A DNA stretch of 37,990 nucleotides from Photorhabdus heterorhabditis (GTDB lineage Bacteria > Pseudomonadota > Gammaproteobacteria > Enterobacterales > Enterobacteriaceae), in NCBI RefSeq assembly GCF_018448905.1, contig NZ_RCWA01000041.1, forward strand, positions 1 to 37,990, written 5' to 3'. Below are positions 1 to 10,092 of this stretch, one piece after another (within the stretch, counting starts at the first letter, position 1; each line of letters begins with the position of its first letter). The notes below the pieces were generated by a model. The model ran no database searches, was not told the DNA's origin, and saw only the letters and a list, made by a program, of their open reading frames with translations. A program made the translations under genes and the position numbers.

Positions 1-133
1 CCTTGCCGTTCAGCTAACACTTCCCCTCACCGGGTGTGTGGAGGACTTTCACCTCTTAGTCGCTCTTTGGCCACCACAGCTAAAGAACAGCGCCTGTCAC
101 GGCGCTACGCGCCATGCCCGGCGCACATATATC
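1..133. other. G+C-rich structured non-coding edge, possibly an IS flank
   Basis: This stretch is clearly richer in G+C than the DNA that follows and shows no convincing gene. It contains a perfect hairpin at 89-106 (AGCGCC / GGCGCT, loop TGTCAC) and an overlapping alternative at 101-113 (GGCGC-TAC-GCGCC). The text CCATGCCCGGCGCACA at 112-127 recalls the conserved non-coding flank of IS110-type insertion sequences. That likeness is from memory and is weak evidence. No transposase is visible because the window begins here. Confidence 0.25.
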
Positions 134-164
134 ACACCCGAAGCACATTGCTTCGGGTGTTTTA
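134..164 (+). terminator. Strong hairpin with T-run
   Basis: A perfect 12-bp stem (134-145 pairs with 149-160) closes on a 3-base loop and is followed by TTTT on the plus strand. It is a textbook intrinsic terminator for transcription arriving from the window edge. It also lies 30 bp beyond the stop of the minus-strand DUF1349 gene and may stop that operon too, although the T-run on that side is poor. Confidence 0.75.
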
Positions 165-194
165 AACACCTGTCCCAGTAGAGATAAACCCCAT

Positions 195-776
195 CTAACT
201 TAAATCATGCAACGGTTTTTTTATTGGCGGTGTAAGCCTGAAATCAGAAAATCGCACTTGTAATCCGTGTCGTTCTGGAGAACAACACATTGCGCCAACG
301 AAGACACGTTGTTTACCCTCAAAAAAAGGAGATAGTCTTAATAGTGGCCATAGTAAACCATCAACAGAATATTGAAGCCTTAAATACCCTTCTTCACAGG
401 TCAGGCGTAACCAGAATTTATTGCAATTACCGGGGAATACTCCCATAGACCAATCAGAATGGTTACGTGTCAATACACTACCAATCGTGGCCTGACCATC
501 AGAATATTCAATTCCCCCTTTCAGCCAATGTTTCTCATCGACTAATAGCATGACTCCCGCTTGATCGTATAAATGTTCAAAACAGCCTTCAATACAGAGT
601 TGAAAAGTGAAATCATCCTCAACATAACGCCCAAAAACATGACCATTATGACGTTCAAAGCCATACCATGTTTGCTGCCAAAAGTCGGTCTTATGATCTG
701 TGGTGACATTAAGCCAATCACTTCCACATTGCCAATCAGATGGTTCATTAAGCCAATGATATTGTGATAAACCCAT
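195..776 (-). CDS. DUF1349 family protein (concanavalin A-like fold)
   Basis: A soluble protein of 193 residues with the pattern of the DUF1349 family, compact beta-sandwich proteins related to concanavalin A-like lectins. Members occur across enterobacteria and yeasts, and their biochemical role is not established. Typical stretches are the W-rich N-terminus, DQAGVMLLVDEKHWLKGGIEY near residues 70-92 and the closing VRFSDFRLTPP. No signal peptide or membrane segment is visible, so it is probably cytoplasmic. The ATG has a GAGGAAG ribosome site about eight bases upstream. It is the last gene of a minus-strand operon, 11 bp after the MFS transporter. A sugar- or metabolite-binding accessory role fits the fold, but this is inference. 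Confidence 0.8.
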   Translation of the reverse strand: MGLSQYHWLNEPSDWQCGSDWLNVTTDHKTDFWQQTWYGFERHNGHVFGRYVEDDFTFQLCIEGCFEHLYDQAGVMLLVDEKHWLKGGIEYSDGQATIGSVLTRNHSDWSMGVFPGNCNKFWLRLTCEEGYLRLQYSVDGLLWPLLRLSPFFEGKQRVFVGAMCCSPERHGLQVRFSDFRLTPPIKKPLHDLS

Positions 777-787
777 AGGAACTTCCT

Positions 788-1942
788 CTATTCTCTTCCA
801 CTTGAATTAATCAATTTATTTCCTGCAAATAAGGAAATAGAGAGTAAAGCAACACAAGCAAAAGCACCATGTAATGTCACAATATGTGCTAACCCACCAA
901 TAATTGCAGGTCCCAACAAGATCCCTGAATATCCCATTGTAGAAACTGCGGCAACCGCTAACGAATCAGGCATAATTTTCTGTTGACCAGAAGCGGTAAA
1001 AAGCATCGGCGCAATATTGGATAATCCGGCACCTATCATCAGGAAGGAAAGCCCTAATATCATTACAGTTGATGCTGAATAAATAAGGATAAATCCAGAA
1101 GTAGCCAATACAGCACTGCTGATAAAAACTCGTCGGTGTCCATAAAGGGCAATGATTTTATCGCCTAAAAGGCGACCGGATGTCATAGCAATAGCAAAAA
1201 GGGTATAACCTATCCCGGCCTGATGGCTGCTAATATTATGCACGCTGGTTAATAATATACCGCTCCAATCCAGCATTGATCCTTCCATAATATAGGCAAC
1301 AAAACAGAGAAAACCCAATAAAATAACGATTCCACGGGGTACAGCAAAGAATGGTGTATTACCCGATTCTGCTTCGTTCAATAATCCACTCCATGCAGGC
1401 AGCAGCAAAAGAATAATAAGTAGCACCACTATGATCGTCACCTGAAAAGGTGATACTCCCAGATACAATAATGTACTAACCGAGCCAGCACCAGCTATTC
1501 CCCCCAGACTGAACAATGCATGAAAACCAGACATGATTGGCCGCTGGGCCATTTTCTCAACCATAACAGCATGGATATTTACTACGACATCCATTGCACC
1601 AATGCCAGCACCAAAGATAAATAGAGCGCAAGCCAGCGTCAGCGGTGTAGGTAATACGCTTAGCCCTGGCAACATCACTAACACCAACAAAGTACATAAA
1701 GTGAAAATTTGTCGGCATCCGAAACGTGCTGCTAACATTCCAGCCATCGGCATCATAATGAAGGAACCAATACCGAAAGCCAGCATCAGAAGCCCCATAG
1801 CACCATTATCAAGTTGCAGACGTTCTTTAGCTAAAGGAATGAGGGGAGCCCAACTTGCAAGGCTAAAACCAGCAATAAAAAAAGCGGCGCGTGTCGCCAT
1901 GATGGGTTGTTTTACCAAAGAGATAATATTCTGATCAGACAA
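788..1942 (-). CDS. MFS transporter, YbjJ-like
   Basis: A 384-residue inner-membrane protein with about twelve hydrophobic segments. It resembles the E. coli YbjJ branch of the major facilitator superfamily: ASWAP in the first segment, GFHALFSLGGIAGAG in the fourth to fifth, EGSMLDWSGILL in the middle and VAAVSTMGYSGILLGP near the end. The substrate is unknown. The reading frame begins with TTG (1942-1940) preceded by AAGGAA, and the nearby ATG is in a frame that closes quickly. In E. coli ybjJ also sits next to a HAD phosphatase gene (ybjI), and here a HAD gene lies just upstream. A hairpin with a T-rich tail separates the two, so this gene may be expressed at a lower level than the enzymes. 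It could export the operon's product or import its substrate. Confidence 0.82.
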   Translation of the reverse strand: MSDQNIISLVKQPIMATRAAFFIAGFSLASWAPLIPLAKERLQLDNGAMGLLMLAFGIGSFIMMPMAGMLAARFGCRQIFTLCTLLVLVMLPGLSVLPTPLTLACALFIFGAGIGAMDVVVNIHAVMVEKMAQRPIMSGFHALFSLGGIAGAGSVSTLLYLGVSPFQVTIIVVLLIILLLLPAWSGLLNEAESGNTPFFAVPRGIVILLGFLCFVAYIMEGSMLDWSGILLTSVHNISSHQAGIGYTLFAIAMTSGRLLGDKIIALYGHRRVFISSAVLATSGFILIYSASTVMILGLSFLMIGAGLSNIAPMLFTASGQQKIMPDSLAVAAVSTMGYSGILLGPAIIGGLAHIVTLHGAFACVALLSISLFAGNKLINSSGRE

Positions 1943-1966
1943 CTCATGTTCCTTCTATGTAAATAA

Positions 1967-2001
1967 AATGCCCTCCGATATGACTAATAATGGAGGGCAT
2001 T
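1967..2001 (-). terminator. Intra-operon hairpin between HAD and MFS genes
   Basis: A perfect 10-bp stem (1967-1976 with 1992-2001) has a 15-base loop. On the minus strand it is followed by TTATTTA. It lies between the HAD phosphatase stop (2005) and the MFS start (1942). It could act as a partial terminator, giving less message for the transporter pair, or as an mRNA-stabilising hairpin for the enzyme genes. Confidence 0.6.
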
Positions 2002-2004
2002 AAG

Positions 2005-2646
2005 TTACGCCAAATTAATCTTAGAAAATTGGGGGATATCTGTCAGCGCCCCAATAACACGGGTTGCTTGCTGATATTGCTCTGCAACAGATAACGCATG
2101 AGGCCAGGCATACACATAGGGAATACCCGCCTGTGTTGCTGCTGTAATCCCTAAATCTGTATCCTCAATTACTAATGTCTGATGAACATCCATAGACTTC
2201 AATTTCAACATAGCAAGATAAGGATCGGGATGAGGTTTCGTTCTCACAACATCGTCGCCAGAGATCAAAGCCGGGCTTTCGTGCAGCTCCAATAATCCAA
2301 TATTAGCCTGGCATACTTCCCGCGGCGCAGTAGAGACAAAGCCAAAAGGGATATTGTGCTGTTGTAAAACCGATATCAGCTCAGAAATTCCCGGACGAAG
2401 ATAACTTAGAGACAGCTTATCCTTATAAACAGCAACAATTTGCGTGGTGATCGCTTTCTGTTGCTGAGCTGGAACCCCAATGTAATCCAGCGTTTCCGCT
2501 AAACTCAGGCCAATTAGTTGCTGGGGTTGTACATGCTTTGTGTAATCAGGAGCCAAATCACAAAGAACATCAAAGTGCAGCTGTTCACTGTCAACAATGA
2601 CTCCATCAATATCAAAAATCACATTAAATCTATCCATGTGAAACAT
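2005..2646 (-). CDS. HAD-family phosphatase / beta-phosphoglucomutase-like
   Basis: A 213-residue haloacid dehalogenase superfamily hydrolase with all four motifs. Motif I is FDIDGVIVDSE, with the nucleophile Asp12 and helper Asp14. Motif II is around FVSTAP, motif III is the lysine of TKPHPDPY, and motif IV is VIEDTDLGI. The alpha-helical cap lies between motifs I and II, as in the beta-phosphoglucomutase / sugar phosphatase subgroup. It probably removes phosphate from a small metabolite. It follows the dehydrogenase by 4 bp and so is translationally linked. The start could be the ATG at 2646 or the ATG three codons in (2637). Neither has a perfect ribosome site. The substrate cannot be told from sequence. 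Confidence 0.85.
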   Translation of the reverse strand: MFHMDRFNVIFDIDGVIVDSEQLHFDVLCDLAPDYTKHVQPQQLIGLSLAETLDYIGVPAQQQKAITTQIVAVYKDKLSLSYLRPGISELISVLQQHNIPFGFVSTAPREVCQANIGLLELHESPALISGDDVVRTKPHPDPYLAMLKLKSMDVHQTLVIEDTDLGITAATQAGIPYVYAWPHALSVAEQYQQATRVIGALTDIPQFSKINLA

Positions 2647-2650
2647 TCCA

Positions 2651-3712
2651 TTATTTTAGATCGGAAATACGAATAAGCACTTTACAGTTCGGAGTAAACA
2701 GTGGTTTTTGGCTTTTGCGCGCAATATCACAACCCACAGTGAGAAAAGCCTGCAAGTAATCATTAAAATCAAAAACTTGGCTGACCAGACGACCGGCGGG
2801 AATAACACCATCACGGATCATGGTATAAGCACGCTCAAAACTGTTATTCAAAGAATCGATGGAACCAATCACAGAAAGGCTCTTATCGGCAATTTTAAGG
2901 ATATCAAGATTGGCATGTTTATCTTTAAGTGCAACATTCAACAATTTCCCTCCGGGTGCCAAATGTTCGAAAACATATTCAGTCAACTGACCGGTAGTAT
3001 CCACACATAGATCGATAAGCGCCGATTTGTCACCATATTGTTGTGTTAAAGCTTCATCAAAATCAGTATACAGCTCACATTCTGGCGGCAAATTTTCTCT
3101 GGCAAACTGAACACGACTTTCGTTTTTCTCGACCATGAAAGCCTTAACACCTCTGGCGTGTAAAGCCCAAATATAGAGCATCCCCATTGGGCCTGCCCCA
3201 GTGACCGCTGCACGAATATTAGTGTGAGTAATCGCCAGCTTGTCAACACCAGTCAATGTACAGCTAAGTGGTTCAGTCAGAGATGCCTCTTCCATACTGA
3301 CATGATCATCCAGTTTTATCAGGGCACTCTCTTTAGCCAGATACTGCTCAGCAAATGCCCCGTCATAGGAAACTCCAGCTTCGGTTCCCAATTTCTTCTC
3401 ACAATGATTTAGGTTTCCTGTCTCACACATCCGACAGTGTCCACAGGAATAGGTTGGGTTGATGACAACACGGTCACCCACATTAAAACGAGTCACGCTC
3501 TTTCCTATTTGCGCGACCACACCCGTTGTTTCATGACCCAGAGTGGTTCCCGGAATGGCAACAGGATAAGATCCAGTGATAATCCCAACATCTGTACCAC
3601 AAACACCACACACCGCAATATCAACGACAACATCATCAGGCTCAACACAGCGTAACGGTTCAACATCCCGAATTTCAACATCCCACACGCGATTAAATTT
3701 AAGTGCTTTCAT
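2651..3712 (-). CDS. Zinc-dependent MDR alcohol/polyol dehydrogenase
   Basis: A 353-residue medium-chain dehydrogenase of the sorbitol/threonine dehydrogenase type. Catalytic zinc ligands are visible as Cys38 in CGVCGTD and the His60-Glu61 pair in GHE. Structural zinc ligands are Cys90, Cys93, Cys96 and Cys104. The nucleotide-binding Rossmann motif GAGPMG is at 172-177, and the acidic Glu195 after the second strand favours NAD over NADP. It should oxidise a secondary alcohol of a polyol, cyclitol or amino alcohol. Its ATG overlaps the aminotransferase stop (TAATG) and is preceded by a very strong AAGGAGG site inside that gene, so the two proteins are probably made together. A natural logic is that the dehydrogenase makes a ketone which the neighbouring aminotransferase aminates. 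Confidence 0.88.
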   Translation of the reverse strand: MKALKFNRVWDVEIRDVEPLRCVEPDDVVVDIAVCGVCGTDVGIITGSYPVAIPGTTLGHETTGVVAQIGKSVTRFNVGDRVVINPTYSCGHCRMCETGNLNHCEKKLGTEAGVSYDGAFAEQYLAKESALIKLDDHVSMEEASLTEPLSCTLTGVDKLAITHTNIRAAVTGAGPMGMLYIWALHARGVKAFMVEKNESRVQFARENLPPECELYTDFDEALTQQYGDKSALIDLCVDTTGQLTEYVFEHLAPGGKLLNVALKDKHANLDILKIADKSLSVIGSIDSLNNSFERAYTMIRDGVIPAGRLVSQVFDFNDYLQAFLTVGCDIARKSQKPLFTPNCKVLIRISDLK

Positions 3713-4962
3713 TATGCTACCTCCTTGTTATCTAGCATCCCTAAAGTCAGATCAGTGAAAGTCAGATCAAGTTTATGCAGAATTTCGTTTAAATGTGCCT
3801 CAGTACAAATTAACGGCGGACGAACTTTAAGTGCACGGCCTTTGCCATAACGAGAACCGCGGATAATCAAGTTATGAGAATTCGCTATTGCAATCGCTTG
3901 TGCTGCAAATTCCGGTGATGGCGTATCAAAGCCAAACATATAACCAATTCCCCTGACACCAGTAATTTCTGGGTATTTATGTTGTAATGCTAATAAACCA
4001 TCACGCAAATAAGCTTCGTTACGCTGCACATTCTCCAGAATATGTTCGTCTTCAATAATATCGATAACTTCGTTGAGAGCCGTTAATGAAAGGGGATTAG
4101 CACCTGATGTACTAGAATGTTCGAATGATTCCAAGACATCCAATGAACTGCGCATCAGCACACCACCGGTAGGAATACCTATACCACCAGCCCCCTTAGC
4201 GAAAACAATAATATCTGGTTGTAGCTCTTTAGCATAACCGGTTGAGGCGAAAAATGTCCCTGTGCGTCCAAACCCAGTCTGCACTTCATCTGCGATAATA
4301 ATAATATTATGTTTATGGCAGATCTCTCTGATCTTACGGTAAAAATCGACAGGAAAAACGATATTTCCGCCATTTCCCTGGATAGGCTCAATGATTAAGC
4401 AGGCAATATTGTCATTTGACCCTAATTGGATAAATTGTTCCAAGTCAAAATACTGATTTGTCTCTGTGTTCGGCCCCAATTCAGACATTACACTGGCAGG
4501 AGTCGGAACTTTTAAAGAACCATCAATATTGACATGGAAATCTTTAATTCTAAAAGCATTACCAGAAATTTGTGCTGTGGCTAAGGATTGACCATGATGA
4601 GCCAGAAAGAAGGAGATAACCCCTGACCGACCTGTCGCTTTTTGAGCAATACGAATTGCACACTCAACCGCACCAGAACCGGAAACATCACGCAACCATA
4701 TCTTATTAATGCCTTCAGGAGTATGTTTAACTAATTTTTCCAAAATATATTGGGACATTTCATGAGTATACGCAGAACTTAGATGTGTACATCTATCGAT
4801 TTGCTGTTTTAATTTTTCCGTTATTCTGCGATTAGTGTACCCAAGTGGAAGGTTAAATGTTCCCGAAGCCGCATCAATATATTTTTCACCATCTATTTCT
4901 AGATAAGGACCGTTTCCAACAAAGCGAGAAAGTATATCTTCAAACCGTTTTCCATTTTCCAT
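3712..4962 (-). CDS. Class III PLP-dependent aminotransferase
   Basis: A 416-residue fold-type I, class III (omega/acetylornithine type) aminotransferase. The cofactor phosphate loop is around SGSGAVE (94-100). The pyridine-binding Asp225 is in IIIADEVQTGFGRTG, and the Schiff-base Lys256 is in FAKGAGG. The family moves an amino group onto aldehydes, ketones or keto sugars. It is the first gene of the minus-strand operon, with an AAGGT site before its ATG and a 143-base leader from a candidate promoter. The glutamate-1-semialdehyde and GABA aminotransferase branches are the nearest by motif, but the exact substrate cannot be assigned. The pairing with a dehydrogenase and a phosphatase points to building or breaking an amino alcohol or amino sugar. 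Confidence 0.88.
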   Translation of the reverse strand: MENGKRFEDILSRFVGNGPYLEIDGEKYIDAASGTFNLPLGYTNRRITEKLKQQIDRCTHLSSAYTHEMSQYILEKLVKHTPEGINKIWLRDVSGSGAVECAIRIAQKATGRSGVISFFLAHHGQSLATAQISGNAFRIKDFHVNIDGSLKVPTPASVMSELGPNTETNQYFDLEQFIQLGSNDNIACLIIEPIQGNGGNIVFPVDFYRKIREICHKHNIIIIADEVQTGFGRTGTFFASTGYAKELQPDIIVFAKGAGGIGIPTGGVLMRSSLDVLESFEHSSTSGANPLSLTALNEVIDIIEDEHILENVQRNEAYLRDGLLALQHKYPEITGVRGIGYMFGFDTPSPEFAAQAIAIANSHNLIIRGSRYGKGRALKVRPPLICTEAHLNEILHKLDLTFTDLTLGMLDNKEVA

Positions 4963-5617
4963 GATGTCATACCTTAATTAACCATTTCTAACTATAAGAA
5001 AGCACAATAATCTTGAACAGGTAAGAGAATATTGACTTAAAATTAATTTAGATCAACAAAAAACCCACAAACACCCAAAAAACATTTAAAAAATTAAAGT
5101 ATTTTATATAAAATACATTATTGTTTTGAATGAATTGTCAATTACAAGCAGAACTGCTGATTCATAGGGTTAGTGACAAGAAATTATGTTTAAAATCCTG
5201 TGAAACTGTGCCAAAGATTTTCCATCTTACGGCTCTGCTGAGGCGATAAGGGCATTTTATGACCTGAGACTATTCTCTGATAGATGATGATATGTACTAA
5301 AAGATTCCTGATCATTTCTGATTTGTCAGAAACGGTGTGCTTTTTTATCTGAAGATAGCCAGACTCTCGACCGATATAAAAATACCCACACGAGCTAGTT
5401 GGTTTACACCGGAGAATAGCTCGTATAAAGTTCAGACTCAAAAAAAGTAAAGGGTTCAGTACCGTACGTGATCCTTGAACATACCTATCGCTAACTTGAA
5501 ATAACTTGCCAATAGTGTGGTATATCCAAGATCTTTGGTCGTGCTAAAGAATGCATTCCACTGAGCCTATTTGCCAATAAAACCACCACTATTTATTGAA
5601 ATATCAAAAGAATACAC
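4963..5617. other. A+T-rich divergent intergenic region
   Basis: This 655-bp gap separates the minus-strand aminotransferase operon from the plus-strand exporter. It holds the candidate promoter at 5112-5141 and a run of A+T. A minus-strand frame of 83 codons at 5190-5441 has no clear ribosome site or family resemblance. Nothing else is recognisable. It may include decayed coding DNA. Confidence 0.5.
5112..5141 (-). promoter_or_regulatory. Candidate sigma-70 promoter of the aminotransferase operon
   Basis: The minus strand has a perfect -35 TTGACA (5141-5136) followed after 18 bases by TGTATT, in very A+T-rich DNA. No competing -35 of this quality is seen before the aminotransferase start. 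The -10 is poor, so the call is tentative. Confidence 0.35.
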
Positions 5618-6814
5618 ATGCGAAATTACATTCTACTACTACTTAGTCTGGTACTTTTTGGGCCACTAGGTATCGATCTGTTTTTACCTACAATTCCTGC
5701 TATCGCTGAAGATTTTCAAGTTAATAATGAAGTTATTCAATCGACGATTTCTTTATTTCTGTTGATCATGGGGCTGGGGCAATTAATCGCCGGACCACTG
5801 GTGGACAAATTTGGCCGTCGGCCTGTTGCCTTAATGGGTATCACTTTATACATCCTCGGTTCTATGATCGCAGCACTTTCAACCCATTCCGAAGTCTTTA
5901 TCGCTGCGCGGATTATTCAAGGATGTGCTGTCTGTTGTACCAGCATCGTCTGCATCAGCGGTGTACGCGACCGTCTGAACGGTGACGAAGCCGCTAAAGC
6001 TTACGGTTTTCTTAACAGTACGTTGAATATTGTTCCTGCTTTCGCTCCATTGCTCGGTGGTCTTTTAGCTGAAATTTTTAATTGGCGGGCACCATTCTGG
6101 TCTCTGGTCTGCTACTCCGTTATTGTATTGTTTATTATTGCTACCTGGCTGCCAGAAACGCGCCCTGCAAACACCAAGCAAATTCATGGGCTTCCACTAA
6201 AACAATATTATCAAATTCTCAGCAATACTCGATTTATGCATTTTGCACTAGTCAACGCTGTTGTCATGGGAATAGTGATTACTTACATTTCATTTGCGCC
6301 AACAGTGCTAATGACCGAAAGCCATATCTCACCACTCATATTCTCATTGATTTTTGGTGGCAACGGACTCTGGACTATGATCGCATTCCTAATTGCCAAT
6401 AAAATCATTCATCGAGCTGGCCGCCCTTTCTGCTTGCTGTTAGGTTCAATTCTGATAGCACTGGGCAGCCTATCTCTGTTCTCAGGAATATACCTGCTGC
6501 CAAACATGGTCAACCAACACTGGTTAAGTTATATGTTACCGGTTGCTTTCGCTTGCGCAGGTCTCGCGTTTGTTATGGGACCCGCGACTAGCTATGCACT
6601 GGAACCTTATTCTGACGAGGCGGGAATAGCTTCTGCATTAGTAGGATTCATCCAAATGGCTATTGGCTCCATCATCTCGTTGATAGCGATGATGCTACCA
6701 TTTTCCCCTAAACAGTCTCTGATGCTGGTGATGCTACTAGGTGCCTTGTTGGCTCTATCAACACGTTCACTCAATCGTAGCCTTAAGGGACAAACCGTCT
6801 CTCTAAAGTCCTAA
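5618..6814 (+). CDS. Bcr/CflA-family multidrug efflux MFS transporter
   Basis: A 398-residue inner-membrane protein with twelve predicted membrane segments. It has the Bcr/CflA signature: GIDLFLPTIPAIAEDF in segment 1 with Asp20, motif A as GPLVDKFGRRP (59-69), and the RIIQGCAVC stretch in segment 4. Proton-driven drug/H+ antiporters of this family export bicyclomycin, chloramphenicol, sulfonamides or endogenous dipeptides. The start is the ATG at 5618 because the hydrophobic first segment begins there. The ribosome site is weak. It stands alone and is convergent with malT, with 132 bp between them and only a short GTGAC-GA-GTCAC hairpin there. It could serve the neighbouring unknown pathway as an exporter, but this is only proximity. 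Confidence 0.88.
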   Translation: MRNYILLLLSLVLFGPLGIDLFLPTIPAIAEDFQVNNEVIQSTISLFLLIMGLGQLIAGPLVDKFGRRPVALMGITLYILGSMIAALSTHSEVFIAARIIQGCAVCCTSIVCISGVRDRLNGDEAAKAYGFLNSTLNIVPAFAPLLGGLLAEIFNWRAPFWSLVCYSVIVLFIIATWLPETRPANTKQIHGLPLKQYYQILSNTRFMHFALVNAVVMGIVITYISFAPTVLMTESHISPLIFSLIFGGNGLWTMIAFLIANKIIHRAGRPFCLLLGSILIALGSLSLFSGIYLLPNMVNQHWLSYMLPVAFACAGLAFVMGPATSYALEPYSDEAGIASALVGFIQMAIGSIISLIAMMLPFSPKQSLMLVMLLGALLALSTRSLNRSLKGQTVSLKS

Positions 6815-6946
6815 CATCTATCGCACAGAAATGACTCCGAGAAATGATTTTGTACACCGGAATGACTGGGAAAATGGAAGAAGAAAACACACCAAGTAAG
6901 CTATTCTTATCGGCTGCGCCCTTCATAAATCATGTTCCGTGACGAG

Positions 6947-9739
<2,793 letters not shown>

Positions 9740-9833
9740 TCACGGCTCGTAATAATGCCATTAATCAGCCCAACCAAATTTAGTGAAATACACAGCCTTT
9801 GCAAACAGGTTTGCGCCCTCCATAGTATTAAGT

Positions 9834-9849
9834 TGCGCGCCCTATCACA
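9834..9849 (-). promoter_or_regulatory. Possible CRP site upstream of malT
   Basis: The sequence TGCGC-GCCCTA-TCACA has one perfect and one three-of-five half-site of the CRP consensus with the right 6-base spacer. In E. coli malT is CRP-dependent, and the site sits a plausible distance upstream of the malT start. One weak half-site keeps confidence low. Confidence 0.35.
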
Positions 9850-9991
9850 TTCTTGAACAGCAAATTCCATTTTCCACAGATAAGTTGTGGAAGCGACTAG
9901 CAAATTAACGCATAGCTCCCTAGGCAGAAAGTGGATTTAATAGACGAAAAAATGAAGCAAAATATGATTACTGACTACGCTACGCCCTTTT

Positions 9992-10054
9992 ACTCCTCCC
10001 TGACTAATACCTCTCCAGGATGATGCCTTAGATCCTGAGAGCATTCAGCATAGT
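9992..10054 (+). promoter_or_regulatory. malPQ promoter with candidate MalT boxes
   Basis: MalT recognises GGGGAKGAGG. A reverse-oriented match lies at 9992-10001 (AGGGAGGAGT read on the minus strand, 8 of 10). A direct match lies at 10016-10025 (CAGGATGATG, 7 of 10). The second is centred about 38-40 bp before the start predicted from a -10-like CATAGT at 10049-10054, the position usual for the promoter-proximal MalT box. There is no good -35, as expected for an activator-dependent promoter. Confidence 0.55.
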
Positions 10055-10092
10055 GCCTAAATTTTCCTTTTCAGCTACAGGATGAAGACTCC

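Noticed and set aside
5190-5441. 83-codon minus-strand open frame in the gap before the exporter gene
   Set aside because: No ribosome site, no recognisable domain and an unremarkable length for A+T-rich DNA. It may be decayed coding sequence, but I cannot support a gene.
788-6814. The two MFS proteins as one duplicated pair
   Set aside because: They belong to different MFS branches (YbjJ-like and Bcr/CflA) with different motif A forms, so no recent duplication is implied.
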